The notes beneath the pieces are model-generated. The model saw only the letters and a list, made by a program, of their open reading frames with translations. It was not told the DNA's origin and did no database searches. Of a DNA stretch of 64,000 nucleotides, positions 11,464 through 23,411 are shown in pieces. Location: assembly GCA_031213475.1 (NCBI GenBank), contig JARUPZ010000009.1, positions 2,815,001 through 2,879,000 on the forward strand. The letters are read 5' to 3'. Position 1 is the stretch's first letter; the number at the start of each line of letters is the position of its first letter. Source of the stretch: Nereocystis luetkeana. Lineage: Eukaryota; Sar; Phaeophyceae; Laminariales; Laminariaceae. Both the position numbers and the translations under genes were made by a program.

Positions 11464-11905
11464 GGATGGCCGAGTCAAAGCCAGAAGGTCAAGTAGCGAA
11501 TAGAACATATCACAACTCGTTAAACTCTCCACACAGAGAAACGCATATTTCCTGTGTGGAACTCCCAAATACCGTTACACATATGCCCCTGTACCGAGCA
11601 TGTGGGCACTCGAAACGTGGGTTCCGTGAGTCAAAATCCCATCATGGTGATAAATGATCTATTTTAACCGATTGGAAAGGAAGCAACTGCTGAGAGCGCG
11701 TAGCCTGGGTAGGCGCAATTCGACGCGAATCGTCGGGGGAAGGAAGGACCTACCGTACGTCTTTGTTGCGATCAAAGGTGAAGGCACGAACCGCGGTGGG
11801 GAGGCGAGGAAGTAAGCCTGCTGTACGGCCCCGGACCTTGAGTTATTACTATCGGTAGGAGGGAGAGAGAAGAGAAGGGCGAAGAAAATGAATGGGAAAA
11901 AACCC
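11464..11905 (+). mobile_element. SINE-like repeat, copy 2
   Basis: The body at about 11690-11905 matches the copy at 43512-43740: CTGAGAGCGC...GGGTAGGCGCAATTCGACGCGA, AAGCCTGCTGT, GAGGGAGAGAGAAGA, then GGGCGAAGAAAATGAATGGGA. Upstream, GGATGGCCGAGT (11464) resembles a tRNA A box, and GTGGGTTCCGTGAGT...AATCCCA (near 11620-11645) resembles a B box, 150 bases apart. A tRNA-derived head is inferred, not proven. Confidence 0.5.
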
Positions 11906-11927
11906 ACGAACAGATTTTTTTGTGGCG

Positions 11928-12200
11928 GAGCAGATCAGATCAGATCATATCATATCAGATCATATCAGATCCCCGCGTCATGGATCTAGATCCTCCACGG
12001 CAGTTCTATTCCTGATCCGGTATGATCTGTTACTCGCCTCGCGTAGCGCGCCTTGCCGGGAGATGGGAGCCGTACATATAATCTGCTCGATCTACGGCTG
12101 CAGCATACAGCACACGTTTTTACTGAGTTGGTCGCTGTACTCTAGATATCCTGCACCGTATCTCGTGCTGGCGAGGGTGATATCTAGATGATCTGCTGCT
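11928..12200. repeat. GATC/AGATCATAT-rich block
   Basis: Dense CAGATCAGATCATATCATATCAGATC-type words. A CCTTGCCGGGAG...GGGAGCCGTACAT segment also occurs near 8495-8515 in the GT10 intron, so the two blocks are copies of one dispersed repeat. No coding signal. Confidence 0.5.
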
Positions 12201-12380
12201 GGCTCTCGGTTCCTCTCCGAAGTGGGCAACATTCGGCCGTACGCCAGCAGCACAAGTATTCTGCTTCGTTTTTTTTATGTTACCGCCGATTTCCTGCACG
12301 GTATTCCACCCCCCCTTCGCCCCCGCTTTCCGTGTCTGATATATCTTTCCTCTCTCCCCCCTCCCCCCCAACTGGTTTGG

Positions 12381-12381
12381 G

Positions 12382-12416
<35 letters not shown>

Positions 12417-12418
12417 GC

Positions 12419-12512
<94 letters not shown>

Positions 12513-12513
12513 G
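12381..12513 (+). repeat. (GTT)n microsatellite
   Basis: About 44 GTT units with one GCT interruption, followed by a looser GTT-rich tail to about 12620. It accounts for the poly-C, poly-V, poly-L and poly-Q frames here. The next 500 bases are C-rich with a near-pure poly-C tract at about 13041-13076. No gene is supported between 10590 and 14380. Confidence 0.95.
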
Positions 12514-13434
12514 ATATTGTTGTTGGTTGTTGCTGCTGTTGTTGTTGTGGTTCTTGTCGCTGTGTGTTGTTTGTCGTTGTTGTTGTTGTTGTTTTGTTGT
12601 TTTGTTGTTATTGCTGTTGTGTTCCGCCATATTTCTCTCGCGCCGACCCCATCTGCCTCTGCCGCTTGTTTTCGTTTTCCCCACCCATTCTATTCTATGC
12701 CCGCCCGCCTGCCTGCCCGACTTCGCCTTCGGTTTTGTGTTGGCGTGTTTTTCTTCCCCCTTGACTCCTCACCCCACCCCCTACTTCCGCCTCCGGACGA
12801 TGTTTCTGCCGCTTGTTCCGGCTGTTGCCCTCCCCTTCTCTCTTGTTTACGGCCCCGCCTGTGTCTGCCGCGTGTTTTTCGTTCCCCTCCCAACCCGCCG
12901 ACTGCGTCTGTCGTTTGCTGTGTTGCAATCCCTTCCCTTTTTTTGCCTTCCGTTCTTTGCCGCCTCGCCCACCCCCCGCCCCCGACTGTCTCTGCCGATC
13001 TTTCTCTGTGTTCCCCTCTCTTTTCGTTGCCCCCCCGCTTCCCCCCCCCCCCCCCCCCCCCCCTCCCCCCCCCCCCGCCGGCTGCCTCTGTCGTTTGTGC
13101 TGGTGTACGACCGTCTGCGTCTGCCGTTGGTTTTCGTGCTTCCATTTATTTTCTTGTCCCCCCCCCCACACGCACACACTGATCGGCTACGCCTGCCGCT
13201 TATTTTGTTGTGTTCTTTTGTCGGGTCTTGAAGGAAGTAATTTCGCGCTCGGCTCATGGTGTGAACGCTATGTGTCGCTTGTGCGATCGCGTCACGCAAG
13301 AGGGTTGACGGCTCTGACGGGTCTCACGTAATAGGATACACATATAGACGGCAATCCAGATCCTACATCTAGGTAATCCACAATATGTAGCCGATATATC
13401 GTGTTGGGTAAAGGTTCGTATCGTACAAACCGTT

Positions 13435-13800
13435 CCGCACACCCGCCCGGCAAGCAGTGTTGGCCAATATGTTTCCGTTGGATGATGTTACGTAGAAGCT
13501 GCACCATACAGATCACCTCCCGACGTTTTGCTTTTCCGCTGCAAGATGTTGCATAGGAGGCGTGCCATACAGACCCCCGAGCGGCAGGCATTGTAGCGCG
13601 ACTGTTTTCCGTGAGAATATATTGCGTAGGAGCTGTGCCATACAGATCCCCACTCGGCGAACAATTTTTCGCCAATATTGTTTGTTGTACGATGTTGCGT
13701 AGGATCTGTGCCGTACAGATCCCCACCCGGCAAGGGAATGTTATTCCAGAATTTTTCGTTGTAGGATGTTGCACAGGAGCTGTACCATACAGATCTTCAC
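13435..13800 (+). repeat. Minisatellite, about 73-bp unit, five copies
   Basis: Repeats of GATGTTGCGTAGGAGCTGTG then CCATACAGATCCCCAC and CGGCAAG. The CATACAGATC element falls at about 13505, 13566, 13640, 13712 and 13785. The copies are diverged but collinear. Confidence 0.8.
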
Positions 13801-14380
13801 CGGGTGGATAAGCATGTGCGCAAGAGAGCCGCGTTACAATCAGTATCCTAAATTTGTATCTGGTCGTTTAGCAGATGGTGCATACCAGAGGGATCTATCT
13901 ATCTGTGCTTCGAATTACCCAGATCATGAGCTGAGGATCTGTCTGATCTACACGATCTATTTGATATATGGAAAGCTGTCCCGGGTAGGACGGTTAAAAT
14001 GCCGATATCTTGGTTTTTGGTGCACGCAATGTACGACAATTTTACTTTACGCCCCTATAGAGAACCGCACAACTGCACCCACTCATGTTTGGAGAGCCGC
14101 GTGCATAGTATTCTTAGTCTCTTGTGGGATCGTTTTTGATTCGATAGGAAAGGTCAAAGGGTTGAACCAAGAGCATGCCCTCGTCTTCGCACCAGGTGTC
14201 TGGCGGAGGCGGGGAGGCGAGTTCAAACGAACTGACGAACACTTTTGTGCCTTGCGTTGTGTGGAGATATGCCCACCTTTCCACGTACCAGGTCTCTGGA
14301 GTCGACGCGATCATTGTTTCGACTTCCATTTCGTGGTTTGTATCATTGTGTTTTCGTTTTTTTTTTTTTTTTTTTTTTTT

Positions 14381-15484
14381 GTTGGGAGAAATGTTGATCT
14401 GTAGCTGGAAGCAATATGCTGGAGACGTGCTGACCCAAAAAATAGCCGTTGAGAGCAAGGCATGGAACGCTTGATTTATTGGGAGGTGAAAGCATGCCCC
14501 TCCCCCCCCCCCCTCTCTCAAGCGTTTGAAAGGTGTACGACGTATAGAGGTTTGTTTTCTTCACAGTGGATATTATATATACTATATATAATATATATAC
14601 ATATATAATTGGTACCAGGTATGCATATATACTGATATAGATCCCTTGCTCTCCACGGCTGGCGAAGGCGACGCCGGAAATATGATTCCCCACCTGCGGT
14701 TGTTGTCTTCGATGCCATGCGGCGGGCAAATGCTTGAGTTGTGCGGGCGGCAGCACAAGCTTCCCTGCGAGTTTGCTGATGCAAGCCTGAGCGACATGAC
14801 GCCCGAACCATTCCGTTCAGGGGTCTGTAGGGCGTGTGACCAAAGGGCCCCCCGGATACAGACCCTGGTAGCGTTCGTAGCGCCATGGCAACCATCCGGA
14901 TAAGTGCCCGAGTAAGTTCCCGGGCACATCGAGAGTTCACGCCCCGCTCGGCACACCCTTGGAACGTTTGATTCATGCCGTTCGAGGAGGCATACTCCAT
15001 CTGGATACGTGCTGGAAACGATGCGTTGCGACTTTTGCATCATATGGTTTGTGCTCGAAGTGGAACTTTTGCCGCCGGAAGAGATGCGTGGCCTTGCACG
15101 ATCTGTCCCCGTTTCGTCCCCGGGTGCGATGATCTGCAGGGTGTGCATGATCTGCATGTTCGCCCCTATCGACTGATCTGTACCTGGTACGTTCAAGGTT
15201 CAGTGCAGATCATGACGTGCGGGTTTTCGTATGCTTTTTTTTGTGTTCCCCACGGGGGGAGATCTGGTATTGGAAAAACGACGCGCGACACGTGCGATCG
15301 TTGTACACATTACTCTACGCGATGCTATGTGACCGATGAACACGTTTCATCACCCCGCTGATCGGCATTATTCAGGTCACGGATAAATCATGCTCCAAAC
15401 TGTACGATGTGGGGAATGTATGCTTGATGATGGGCGTAGAAGTTTGCGGGACTCCCCTCCACCCCCCCCCACACCCCCCCCACC
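14381..15484. other. No recognised gene
   Basis: Holds a poly-T run (14358-14380), a TATA-rich palindromic tract at about 14572-14606 and unremarkable sequence. Open frames at 14646-14903 (+) and 14582-15196 (-) have no motif I recognise and are not called. Confidence 0.5.
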
Positions 15485-15665
15485 CATAGTGTATGATCTA
15501 TAGTCATACGACTTCGGCCATGCATGATAATGGATACACCCCCCCCACCCATGTCGTAGACTACGGCCTTGCATGATATCGAGTACCACTCCACACCCCG
15601 CCGATATTGTACGGACTGCGAAGGTCTACGGCCATGCATGATAATGAATAAGTACCCCCCCCCCC
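15485..15665. repeat. CATGCATGATAATG repeat with C tracts
   Basis: Three to four units of GTCTACGGCCATGCATGATA alternating with runs of C. The inverse of the same words (TGCATGGCCGTAGTTGTATG) is found next to the poly-G run at 7055-7085, so this is a dispersed repeat present in both orientations. Confidence 0.6.
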
Positions 15666-16189
15666 CCGACCCCCAACCCCACCCCTCTCGTAAGAAAAAC
15701 TTGCCTACAATCGAGGACGTTGGATGCATCAGGCGCCATGGGGTCTGTTCGTCTGTTTTGGTTGCCGGCAAGTGTAGGTATGTTGACGGGGGGTCCTACG
15801 AGTATGGCTGGCTATGTTTTTCACCCGGCATATTGAGTAGTGGCAGTATAGGGCACCTACATACGGGCTAAGAAACAGGGATCTAGAGAGATAAGGCTCG
15901 GTGTTTCACTTGATAAAATGGGCGAGTTCTGCGCTTACTTCGATTCAGTATGGCGACTCCCGAATTTATTGTTTTTCGTCTTCTAAATCTCAGCCCGGCA
16001 TTTGTGAGTACTTACTTGTCTTACTTGAGATGGGTATACGGGTTTCCTGTACTGCTGTACCAGGTAAGCGTTCCGAAGGTTGGGATTTCCGCTTTATGCT
16101 GGGGGGGGGGGGTTGTCCCAAACCGCGTGGTAAGTCTGATATAATTTTCAGTCTGTGAAAGTTGCTGTTTTGCTCGTGGGAGTAGCTAG

Positions 16190-17790
16190 GATGGATGCGA
16201 TTATTGACGGGTATGGGGCCTATATATTGTATGTGGCGTCAAGCTATTACTAGAACATCAGAGCATTTTGAACGTACATCGGGTCTATGCGATATGGGTC
16301 TACTGTAGCTATTTTGTTTTCTTAACCTATGCCGTATCGAGTCTATGATGTGCCCTAGCCAGGATAGAGAAGCCTTGTGGACGATTTTTGAGTCTAGAAG
16401 TAGCGGGGAGTAGGACAGCAAGGCACAGTACATGCGGGTCTACTTGATGTGACTCTACCTAATACACCAATACGGTAATGGCCCGTCTATCGTAGTAACG
16501 GTAAGCACCAGCCAACAAACACCGGCACTCTGCTCGAGCGGCAATCGGCACCACTCCGGACACTGCCACACTGGTTACTCCCACCTGTGCCAAGCCAGTG
16601 CACAGACGCTACTCGTATAGCGGGCAGCCGGCGCTACTCGACTGACTCTACAGGGATCACAACTGCAGCGAAGCATGTTAGGATATATACGTTATATATT
16701 ATCTATAGCAGGTGGATGGCAGAGTTTTTCGCACTGATATCGAGTCGACAAGTGGTGCTATTAATAGCTCGGCAGGATCGGGCAATGAGGGACGCTAGCT
16801 AAGAGAGCCACGAAAGGTTTGGACAAGTATCGGGTCTGCATGTGGAGCTGCTGTAGGAAGGACTCTACGAAAGGTACGAAGCCAATTATTTATGGACGAG
16901 ATCGGATCTACAGGAGCTTGCTAAGATCGCGAAAACATTCTGGAGGATATACGCCAGCTACGATTCGTAATCATGATCTGGACAAGATCGGGTTTACAGG
17001 CGGGGAGCTAGCTTGGGAAATACGCAAGTGTTTGGATATTGTTGCGTCGACAAGATGGGGCCAGAAATGTCTGATGCTACAGTAGCTAGGGTAGCAACGA
17101 GTTTTGAGCAATGCTGGGTGTGCGTTACGTACCTACATGGGGCAAAAGCATTTTATTATCAAAGTCGGATTTGCAATGGAGCTGCAGTATAGCTATTAAT
17201 AGTATAGCAAAGAGTTTCAGACAATCTCGGGCCGTCGAGCTGCAATATAGCTAGTATCGCAAAGCGCTCTGGACAGCAGCACCGGGCCAAATATTGTGTG
17301 GCGTCAGGCAGGACAGCAACCGATATATCTGAGGCATTAGTTTTTAGAAATGTCGGGTGTATAATGCGTGGTTCTACAGTAGCTACGATAGCGAAGTGCG
17401 AGTGGAGTGACGTATCGGGTGTTAGTGTGGGGAGCTTGGTGCAGAAAGATAGAACATACTGCAGGTCTGTAGGTGGAGCGCCAAATGCGATAGCCAGGAC
17501 ATCCTGGACAGTATCGGGTCTGTAAGAAGTCTACCGCTGTACCTCGAGCCACGACGCGTTCGAGGGAAGCTCGGATCAATAGGCAGTTATACAGAACAAC
17601 AACGCGTTCTGGACAATATGGTCTAAAACACGGGGCTTTTGCGGTAGCCAAGATTGCGAAAGTACTCGAGGGCAAATCATACGCCGGGGTCTATTGCATT
17701 CGGCGCTAGCTTTGCAGCATATCGAATTGATTACTGTGGATGCATGGGGTCTGTTCTGGACGAGATCGGATCTACGTGTAATTTCACAAG
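16190..17790 (+). repeat. Decayed long-unit satellite
   Basis: About 1.6 kb of loosely periodic copies, roughly 80-90 bases each. They share words such as TCTGGACAATATCGGGTCTA, GGAGCTACAGTAGCTA and GATAGCGAAG. Two copies carry CTATTAATAG. The copies are too diverged to count reliably by eye. No coding signal; 17791-18870 likewise shows nothing recognisable. Confidence 0.55.
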
Positions 17791-18870
17791 TGGTACACTG
17801 GTGGTCTCTCAAACTCATTCAGAAAGTGCTACTGTCTGTATGTCTGTCTGTCTATCCGCATGAAGGTCACTCTATGGTCCCCTATGGGAAAAATAAACAC
17901 CGAAACGGCTACGCCCATGCCGTACGCATCAGATCGAAACCCTCGCGGAGGCAATCGCCATGGCCCAAACCAAACCTCACCGGGCGTCCTGTGTGTGGAG
18001 ATATCAGAGTTGACTTCCGGCATCCCAAATTGTCTCCATTGTCCCTACCGGTTTAGACAGCTCTGAACAATGTCTCGAGACGGGATTTTTTTTGTTTTTG
18101 GAAAAAATGAAAGTTGATTGAAATATTCCAGAAACACTGGATTGGGAAGGTCGCCTTCATTCGTTTTATTTAGGATACCTAGCCCTCTGATTTTACAAAA
18201 GAGTACGGCAAGTGATTCCGTTCATCGATCCTCACACCCGGAGTTTTATCGTTTTTCGACAAAAAAGCGGCATTTCCCGAGGTATTCGCAAATTAGTTTT
18301 ACCGCGAAATGATGAGGGACCCAGATGAACTGACATACTAAAAATAGTAAAAACGATACATCAAATACTAAAAATAGTAGTTACGACACAACACTCACGC
18401 GCTCACAGCAGAACTAGGGTTAGGAGGGGCGAGAACACTGCTGACGACAAGAAGGCAGCAGAGGCGATGGCGTTAGCAGCTGCGCAGGAATACCGGACTT
18501 TTTTCGTACTTCGAAGCACTCACAAATGTTCAACATGGGGAAGGAGGAGGCGAAAAAGAAGGTGGCAGACGAAGGTACGGTTGTGACAATGAGGGGGGGG
18601 GGTGTTAAATACATGTGCGGTGACTGAGTGCATCACTTCGTGTAAAATCGTTTTTGGCTTGTCGAGAGGCAATTTGTTCCTGTGACTGGGTGTGCTTTTG
18701 GCATGTAGAGAGGCCATGAGGTCCTCCTGTGGCTGGGTATGGATTCGGCGTAAGTGCAAAAGAAATCGTACGAAAACTGCCGGTGTGTTGCTTGAGGAAG
18801 GCTTGCCCCTAGTATACACCATGACTGATATATCAGACGCATCTAACAATACCTGGTATACGGTAATATT

Positions 18871-19730
18871 GGGAGTAAACGCCCCCCCCCCACGGTAAAC
18901 GCCCCGGGGCGCTATTTTTAGCGAAAACGGGCAAATTCCGGATTAAACGCCCCTTGTCAAATCAAAAATGCTAAAAACGCCCCGGCCTCAAAGTAAACGC
19001 CCCCCCCCCTCCCCCTATCATTGTTTGGGTAAACGCCCCGGGGCCGAGCTGGCAAGTCTTTTGAGTGTGGGAGATGGAGATGTTTCCGAAGCAGGCAAAC
19101 GCGTGCTTTCCATAGGAAACTTCATGCCTGAAATGTGGGTCGGTCATGTTTTGAGCAACAACAGCAACACAGACAAAGTCAGACGCGGACACAGCCCCTG
19201 TCCCTGTCCGGCCGCCGCTCCACGGTTTCTCACGAGGCCGCCGTCGTTGCAGCGGAGGCGGGTGTAGTCGATCACGCCGAGCTTCGTCGCTGTCGAGTAG
19301 GAGTGGCGCCCCTTCGAGCCCACTGAACTGTCCACTTCAAATGTCGGAGGGTAAACGCGAGGGACTCGTCCGCGCAGTACCACCTGAGCAACAGGCGCGG
19401 GAACTGGGGGCGGCGTGCCTTCCCCCGTGGGCGCCGCTTCACCAGGACGACGCAAGCTTCTCCAAGAAAATGATTGATCGTCAGTGCTTTGTCGGTGATG
19501 GATGCCTCGTCGGTACTGCTGGGTTGCGACATGATCAACACCTGCTGCTGCCTTGCTGTTACTGTGTGCGTGTGCGAGGTGCGCGCTTTTTTTCTTGTAT
19601 TTTCGTATCGCCCCTGGGGGCCAAAAGCTCCGCAACCTTTTTTCAGAAAACGCCCCAGTATCACGGTAAACGCCCCGGGGTGTTTTTTTTCACCTGCAAA
19701 ATAGCAGCGTACCGGGGAGCGTTTACTCCC
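18871..19730. mobile_element. Non-autonomous TIR element with TAAACGCCCC arrays
   Basis: Begins GGGAGTAAACGCC and ends with the inverted GCGTTTACTCCC, flanked on both sides by AATATT (18865-18870, 19731-19736). AATATT is itself a palindrome, so it may be a target duplication or the outermost part of the termini. TAAACGCCCC occurs at about 18876, 18896, 18944, 18994, 19030 and 19667. The interior has open frames on the - strand (19144-19664) with no transposase motif. The superfamily is not assigned. Confidence 0.65.
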
Positions 19731-19994
19731 AATATTGTGATATTATAATACCAGCTACCAGGTACGTACGTACGCACCACGTACCTGGTACAACACTTAA
19801 TTCACTTCCACGGGCTAAACAAGGCGCACAGCAGTGCTGCCACGGAATAAACGAGGCGCACAGTGCTATTTTCAGGTTGTCTGTCTGTCTGTCCGCATGG
19901 CTTACAGTCTCGAACATATTTGAAAGGCCGATATATTCGATCATTACGGATGATATTTGTACGGTGTAATCGACCCTTGCGGACCTTATATACT

Positions 19995-20590
19995 GAAACA
20001 TACCATACCACCATGCAAATTTAGTCATATAATATATCCACGACACCGTATCGTACCATACCGCCAACGTACCATACCACATACTGTGTGTTTTCCGGTA
20101 CCATACCGCTAACAGTACCATACCACATACCGGTACATACAGTGTTTACCCATATAATATATCCACGACACTGTATACCGTTGTATCATACCGCCAACGA
20201 TACGTTCTACGATAGAGGTAGCACATTTCGGCTAAAGTGTTTTCTGAATGACGGGGTTCCTTAACCCAAAATCGTCGGAATGCCAGTCTTGTTTCGAAAA
20301 TGACGTTTTTGTATACTTGGGCCATGGTGATATGCATCGAGAAGATTTTTTTTTTTTGCTGACAGTTTTCGGGTGATATATGGAGCTCCTTAAGTGAGGA
20401 GCCTCAGAAAATGGAGGGCGAGCGTCTATCGTAGAACGCTTCCAACGTACCATACCACCGACTGTGTTTTTCCCGTACAATACCGCCAACATTACCATAC
20501 CACATACCAGGTACCTGGTACGGTGTTTTTCCCATATACCCTACCACCAACATATCCCATATATCCCATACCGCGTTTTTTCCATGTTAC
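19995..20590. repeat. TACCATACC-rich tandem repeat
   Basis: Diverged units of CGTACCATACCGCCAACG and TACCATACCACATACTG with GTGTTTTTCCC between. The array is interrupted by the inverted-repeat element at 20203-20438. No gene. Confidence 0.6.
20203..20438. mobile_element. 236-bp MITE-like inverted-repeat element
   Basis: Ends in perfect 14-bp inverted repeats, CGTTCTACGATAGA and TCTATCGTAGAACG. It sits inside the TACCATACC tandem array. CCAACGATA precedes it and CCAACGTAC follows two bases beyond it, suggesting an imperfect 8-9 bp target duplication. No coding capacity. Confidence 0.65.
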
Positions 20591-20884
20591 GTTGTACCAA
20601 ATGACCGTTTTTTCCGGAATAGTTCACTTTTCTGGTTTGGCCGCGAGTCTTTTCTCGTGCTTCCTGCTGTGGGGCCCGCAGGGGGGCGGCGTGGACAGTA
20701 CGGTGCAACGTTGACCCCGGCCGGGCTCCGTGGCCCATGCTTTACATGGTCAAAGTCGCGTGACCCAGCAAGCAACTCAGGGGATGGGGTCCCGCTTCCG
20801 GAAAGCCATCAAGAGGCTTAAACTCCTGCCTGGATCTTCGTATTTTTAGCTGCCAAGATTTTGTTTTTTCTCGCTTTTCGCTGC

Positions 20885-21180
20885 AACTGCAACAACAACA
20901 AACAGCGGCTCGAGTTCGTGCTGCTCGAGCTCATGCTCGAGTGAGCTCGAGCAGTACGCAGCAGTAACACAACAGCAACAGCAGGCGTACGAGCGCTGCT
21001 CGAGTGGAGCGTTGCTCGAGTGCCGCTGGGTGCTATTGCTGCTGCTCTTGCTGCTGCTGCTGAGTGCTCGTGTGCACGTGACTCTTTGGCCACGCCGTCA
21101 AAGATGTCAGGAGACAGCACTTTCACCCCTAGACAGACAGCGTCTAGCAAATGCCCTAGACAGACAGCCTAGACAGCAAA
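20885..21180. repeat. CTCGAG/CAGCAG dispersed repeat, left copy
   Basis: Contains GCTCGAGCAGTACGCAGCAG, AACAGGCGTACGAG, TGCTCGAGTG then a GCTGCTG run and CACGTGACT..TTGGCCACG. The ordered blocks match 28790-29640. The adjoining CCTAGACAGACAGCCTAGAC segment (21130-21175) is inverted relative to 28720-28760. Confidence 0.7.
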
Positions 21181-21269
21181 ACACCGGGGACGCGACAGAA
21201 AATCCCCGGTTTTTGGAAAACGCCTGACCTTATTGTTGAAAAATGCTGGAAAGTGTCATTTTCTAAAGA

Positions 21270-21488
21270 TCAAGAATTTTGGATTATTAGTTGTTTTCGC
21301 AATACCGGCAGGACCGCAGCGGGCACAAATTGCGAGTAGTGGGGCAAGCCACCCCAACCTCTTATCATACAACACACAAATAAAGAAGACCCTCCGAAAC
21401 AAAGAAAAACTCCCCACGAAGACTTAATCAAGAATAGGGCTAACCCGATGACTTATGCCCCCGCTCCTTCCCTTGCGGGGCTAAGTAA
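21270..21488 (-). repeat. Element A, repeat B2
   Basis: The far 3' terminus in - strand sense, separated from A2 by 82 bp. Confidence 0.9.
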
Positions 21489-21570
21489 ATATCACAGCCA
21501 ACAAACGTCACGACTTATTGCAACCTGACCCCCCCCTCTCTTGAGCGACAGGGCGGGCGGGTGGGAAAGC

Positions 21571-21861
21571 CGATCAATTCAAATTGGCGTGCTGTCCCGT
21601 ACAGCTCAGCACTGCTGTTATGCTAAACTCCGTCCCCCGCCGAGCACCCACAGAGGTGTCGGCTCTGCCTTCTCCCCGTACTCCTGCTCCGACCTCCTCG
21701 TGAGTGCCCTCGCTCTCGTATGCTACGTAGGCGAGACAAGTGCGACACGAGGTGTTTGTCGGTAGAATGTTTGTACACGGATTTCCCGTTACCCTTTGTC
21801 AACCAACAATTCGAATTCCATCCACGCCTCCACAAACTCCGCATTCCTACGTACAACTACA
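21571..21861 (-). repeat. Element A, repeat A2
   Basis: Second copy of A1, 12 bases from B1. The A2/B1 junction copies the structure expected from a circular cDNA intermediate of this class (family knowledge). Confidence 0.9.
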
Positions 21862-21873
21862 TTTTGCTACAGC

Positions 21874-22092
21874 TCAAGAATTCTGGATTATTAGTTGTTT
21901 TCGCAATGCCGGCAGGACCGCTGCGGGCACAAATTGCGAGTATTGGGGCAAGCCGCCCCAACCCCTTATCATACAACACACAAAGAAAGAAGACCCTCCA
22001 AAACAAAGAAAAACTCCCCACGAAGACTTAATCAAGAATAGGGCTAACCCGACAACTTATGCCCCCACTCCTTCCCTTGCGGGGCTAAGTAA
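21874..22092 (-). repeat. Element A, repeat B1
   Basis: 219-bp match to 21270-21488, same orientation. It lies directly downstream of the recombinase. Differences are mostly single substitutions. Confidence 0.9.
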
Positions 22093-22099
22093 TTATGGC

Positions 22100-22953
22100 A
22101 CCATAAGGCCAGCCCAGTACGTATTACTCGGTCTTCGCGCGGGCGGCCGATACCAACTCTGCGCCTTCCCCTGCTGCACGCACATACGTCATGAACGCTC
22201 GCGACTTCCATCGGCCCGCGCGTTAGATCTTCAACTCCGAGATCCTTGCGCCGCCAACTGAGTTGCCCCCCTGATTCTGCCCGAGTGCAACGCGTACTGC
22301 GCAGGGTCTCTCCCGCTACTTCCAACCATCAGCCTCAACTCCTCTACCGCTTGCGTTCGTGTGACCTCTGTCCATCCCTGCGGTGTGAGCCTTGTGGGTA
22401 ACGGGGCCTCCCCTGGGAGCTGGGGGTGTATACTTAAAAGTTCCAGCAGTGCTTCGAGAGCTCCCGCCGCCGCTCCCTCGACTCCCACCCCGTCCGCCAC
22501 CCTTGTCCGAGTGATCGTGCACCCCGCTCGTTTTTGGTCGCTTTTCGACGCCACGAAACGGACCTGCACTGCGCTCGCGCTCGATCGATTCTCAAAAGCT
22601 ACCTGCACTTCTCCCCGGGAAAAGGTTAGCCAGTTTCGCGTCAGACAGAACTCGGGGTGTACCTTTCCATTTGCGTACGCCCAAAGCTCCGACGCTCTGC
22701 ACAACAAAAAATACGACAAAGCGAGGCCCAGCCACATGACACGTCCCCCATCTACCATGGTGTTCACTACTCGCTTCCCTTGCGACAGAATGGACCATGT
22801 CAACGGCAGCCTGACGTGCGCCGTCCTCGGTACCATCCCGTGCGCGCGATCAATCCCTTTTCCTACGGCGGTTATCATACAATGGGATGTGGACAACTCC
22901 CAGCCAGCGTACATTTTGTGGAAATACTTGATCGCAGCCACGTACCCCCTCAC
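22100..22953 (-). pseudogene. Element A tyrosine recombinase, frameshifted
   Basis: Contains the first catalytic Arg in LLCRASELWAY and the H-x-x-R box in ALHSGRIRGATQLAAQG. After a frameshift near 22230, RAGRWKSRAFMTYVRAAG holds the likely nucleophile Tyr. This arrangement matches YR recombinases of DIRS-order elements. The N-terminal part is only partly readable right of 22953. Confidence 0.75.
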
Positions 22954-23411
22954 GGTGGACTGCTGCTTGTTATGCTCGAAACACCGTCACGCCATGAACT
23001 CCAACACCTCCCCCAGGACCTGGTCCGGGTCAGCCAAAGTGTGCAACCACGGCCCCTTTCCCTGCCCCATTCTTTCCTTCACCCAGACGTTCCACTTGCC
23101 CGCATGGTTCCTCTGAGTGCTTTCCCCTACCGGCCCCAAGGCCAGGGTCTCCACCAAATGCGCTACCTCCTCCTTGGTTCCTGATCCTGGGTGAGCATCA
23201 CGGTACAGTACGGGCAGGCAGTTGTGGCAGGCCGGGTCGTCCCGATAACGCGTGACCGCGCGAGCGGGTCACGTGTTGTCCGTTCCGTTTTCCATAAGGT
23301 TCCATAATATATTGTGGTGACGGTGGGTTATACTTTTTGTTCCGAGCACGACATCGCAATTTTTCACCCCTTGGTCTCCGATGGCCTGTTCTGACCATTC
23401 GTTCAAGTTTG

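Noticed and set aside
12188-13331. Long Cys/Val/Leu/Gln and Pro-rich frames up to 266 codons
   Set aside because: They follow from (GTT)n and the adjoining C-rich low-complexity DNA. Many frames are open at once with no conserved domain.
13435-13800. Possible CRISPR-like array of regularly spaced repeats
   Set aside because: Whole units, not just short repeats, are homologous, and the setting is eukaryotic. It is an ordinary minisatellite.
14572-14606. Palindromic TATATA tract read as a promoter
   Set aside because: It is a simple (AT)n-type repeat with no gene start downstream.
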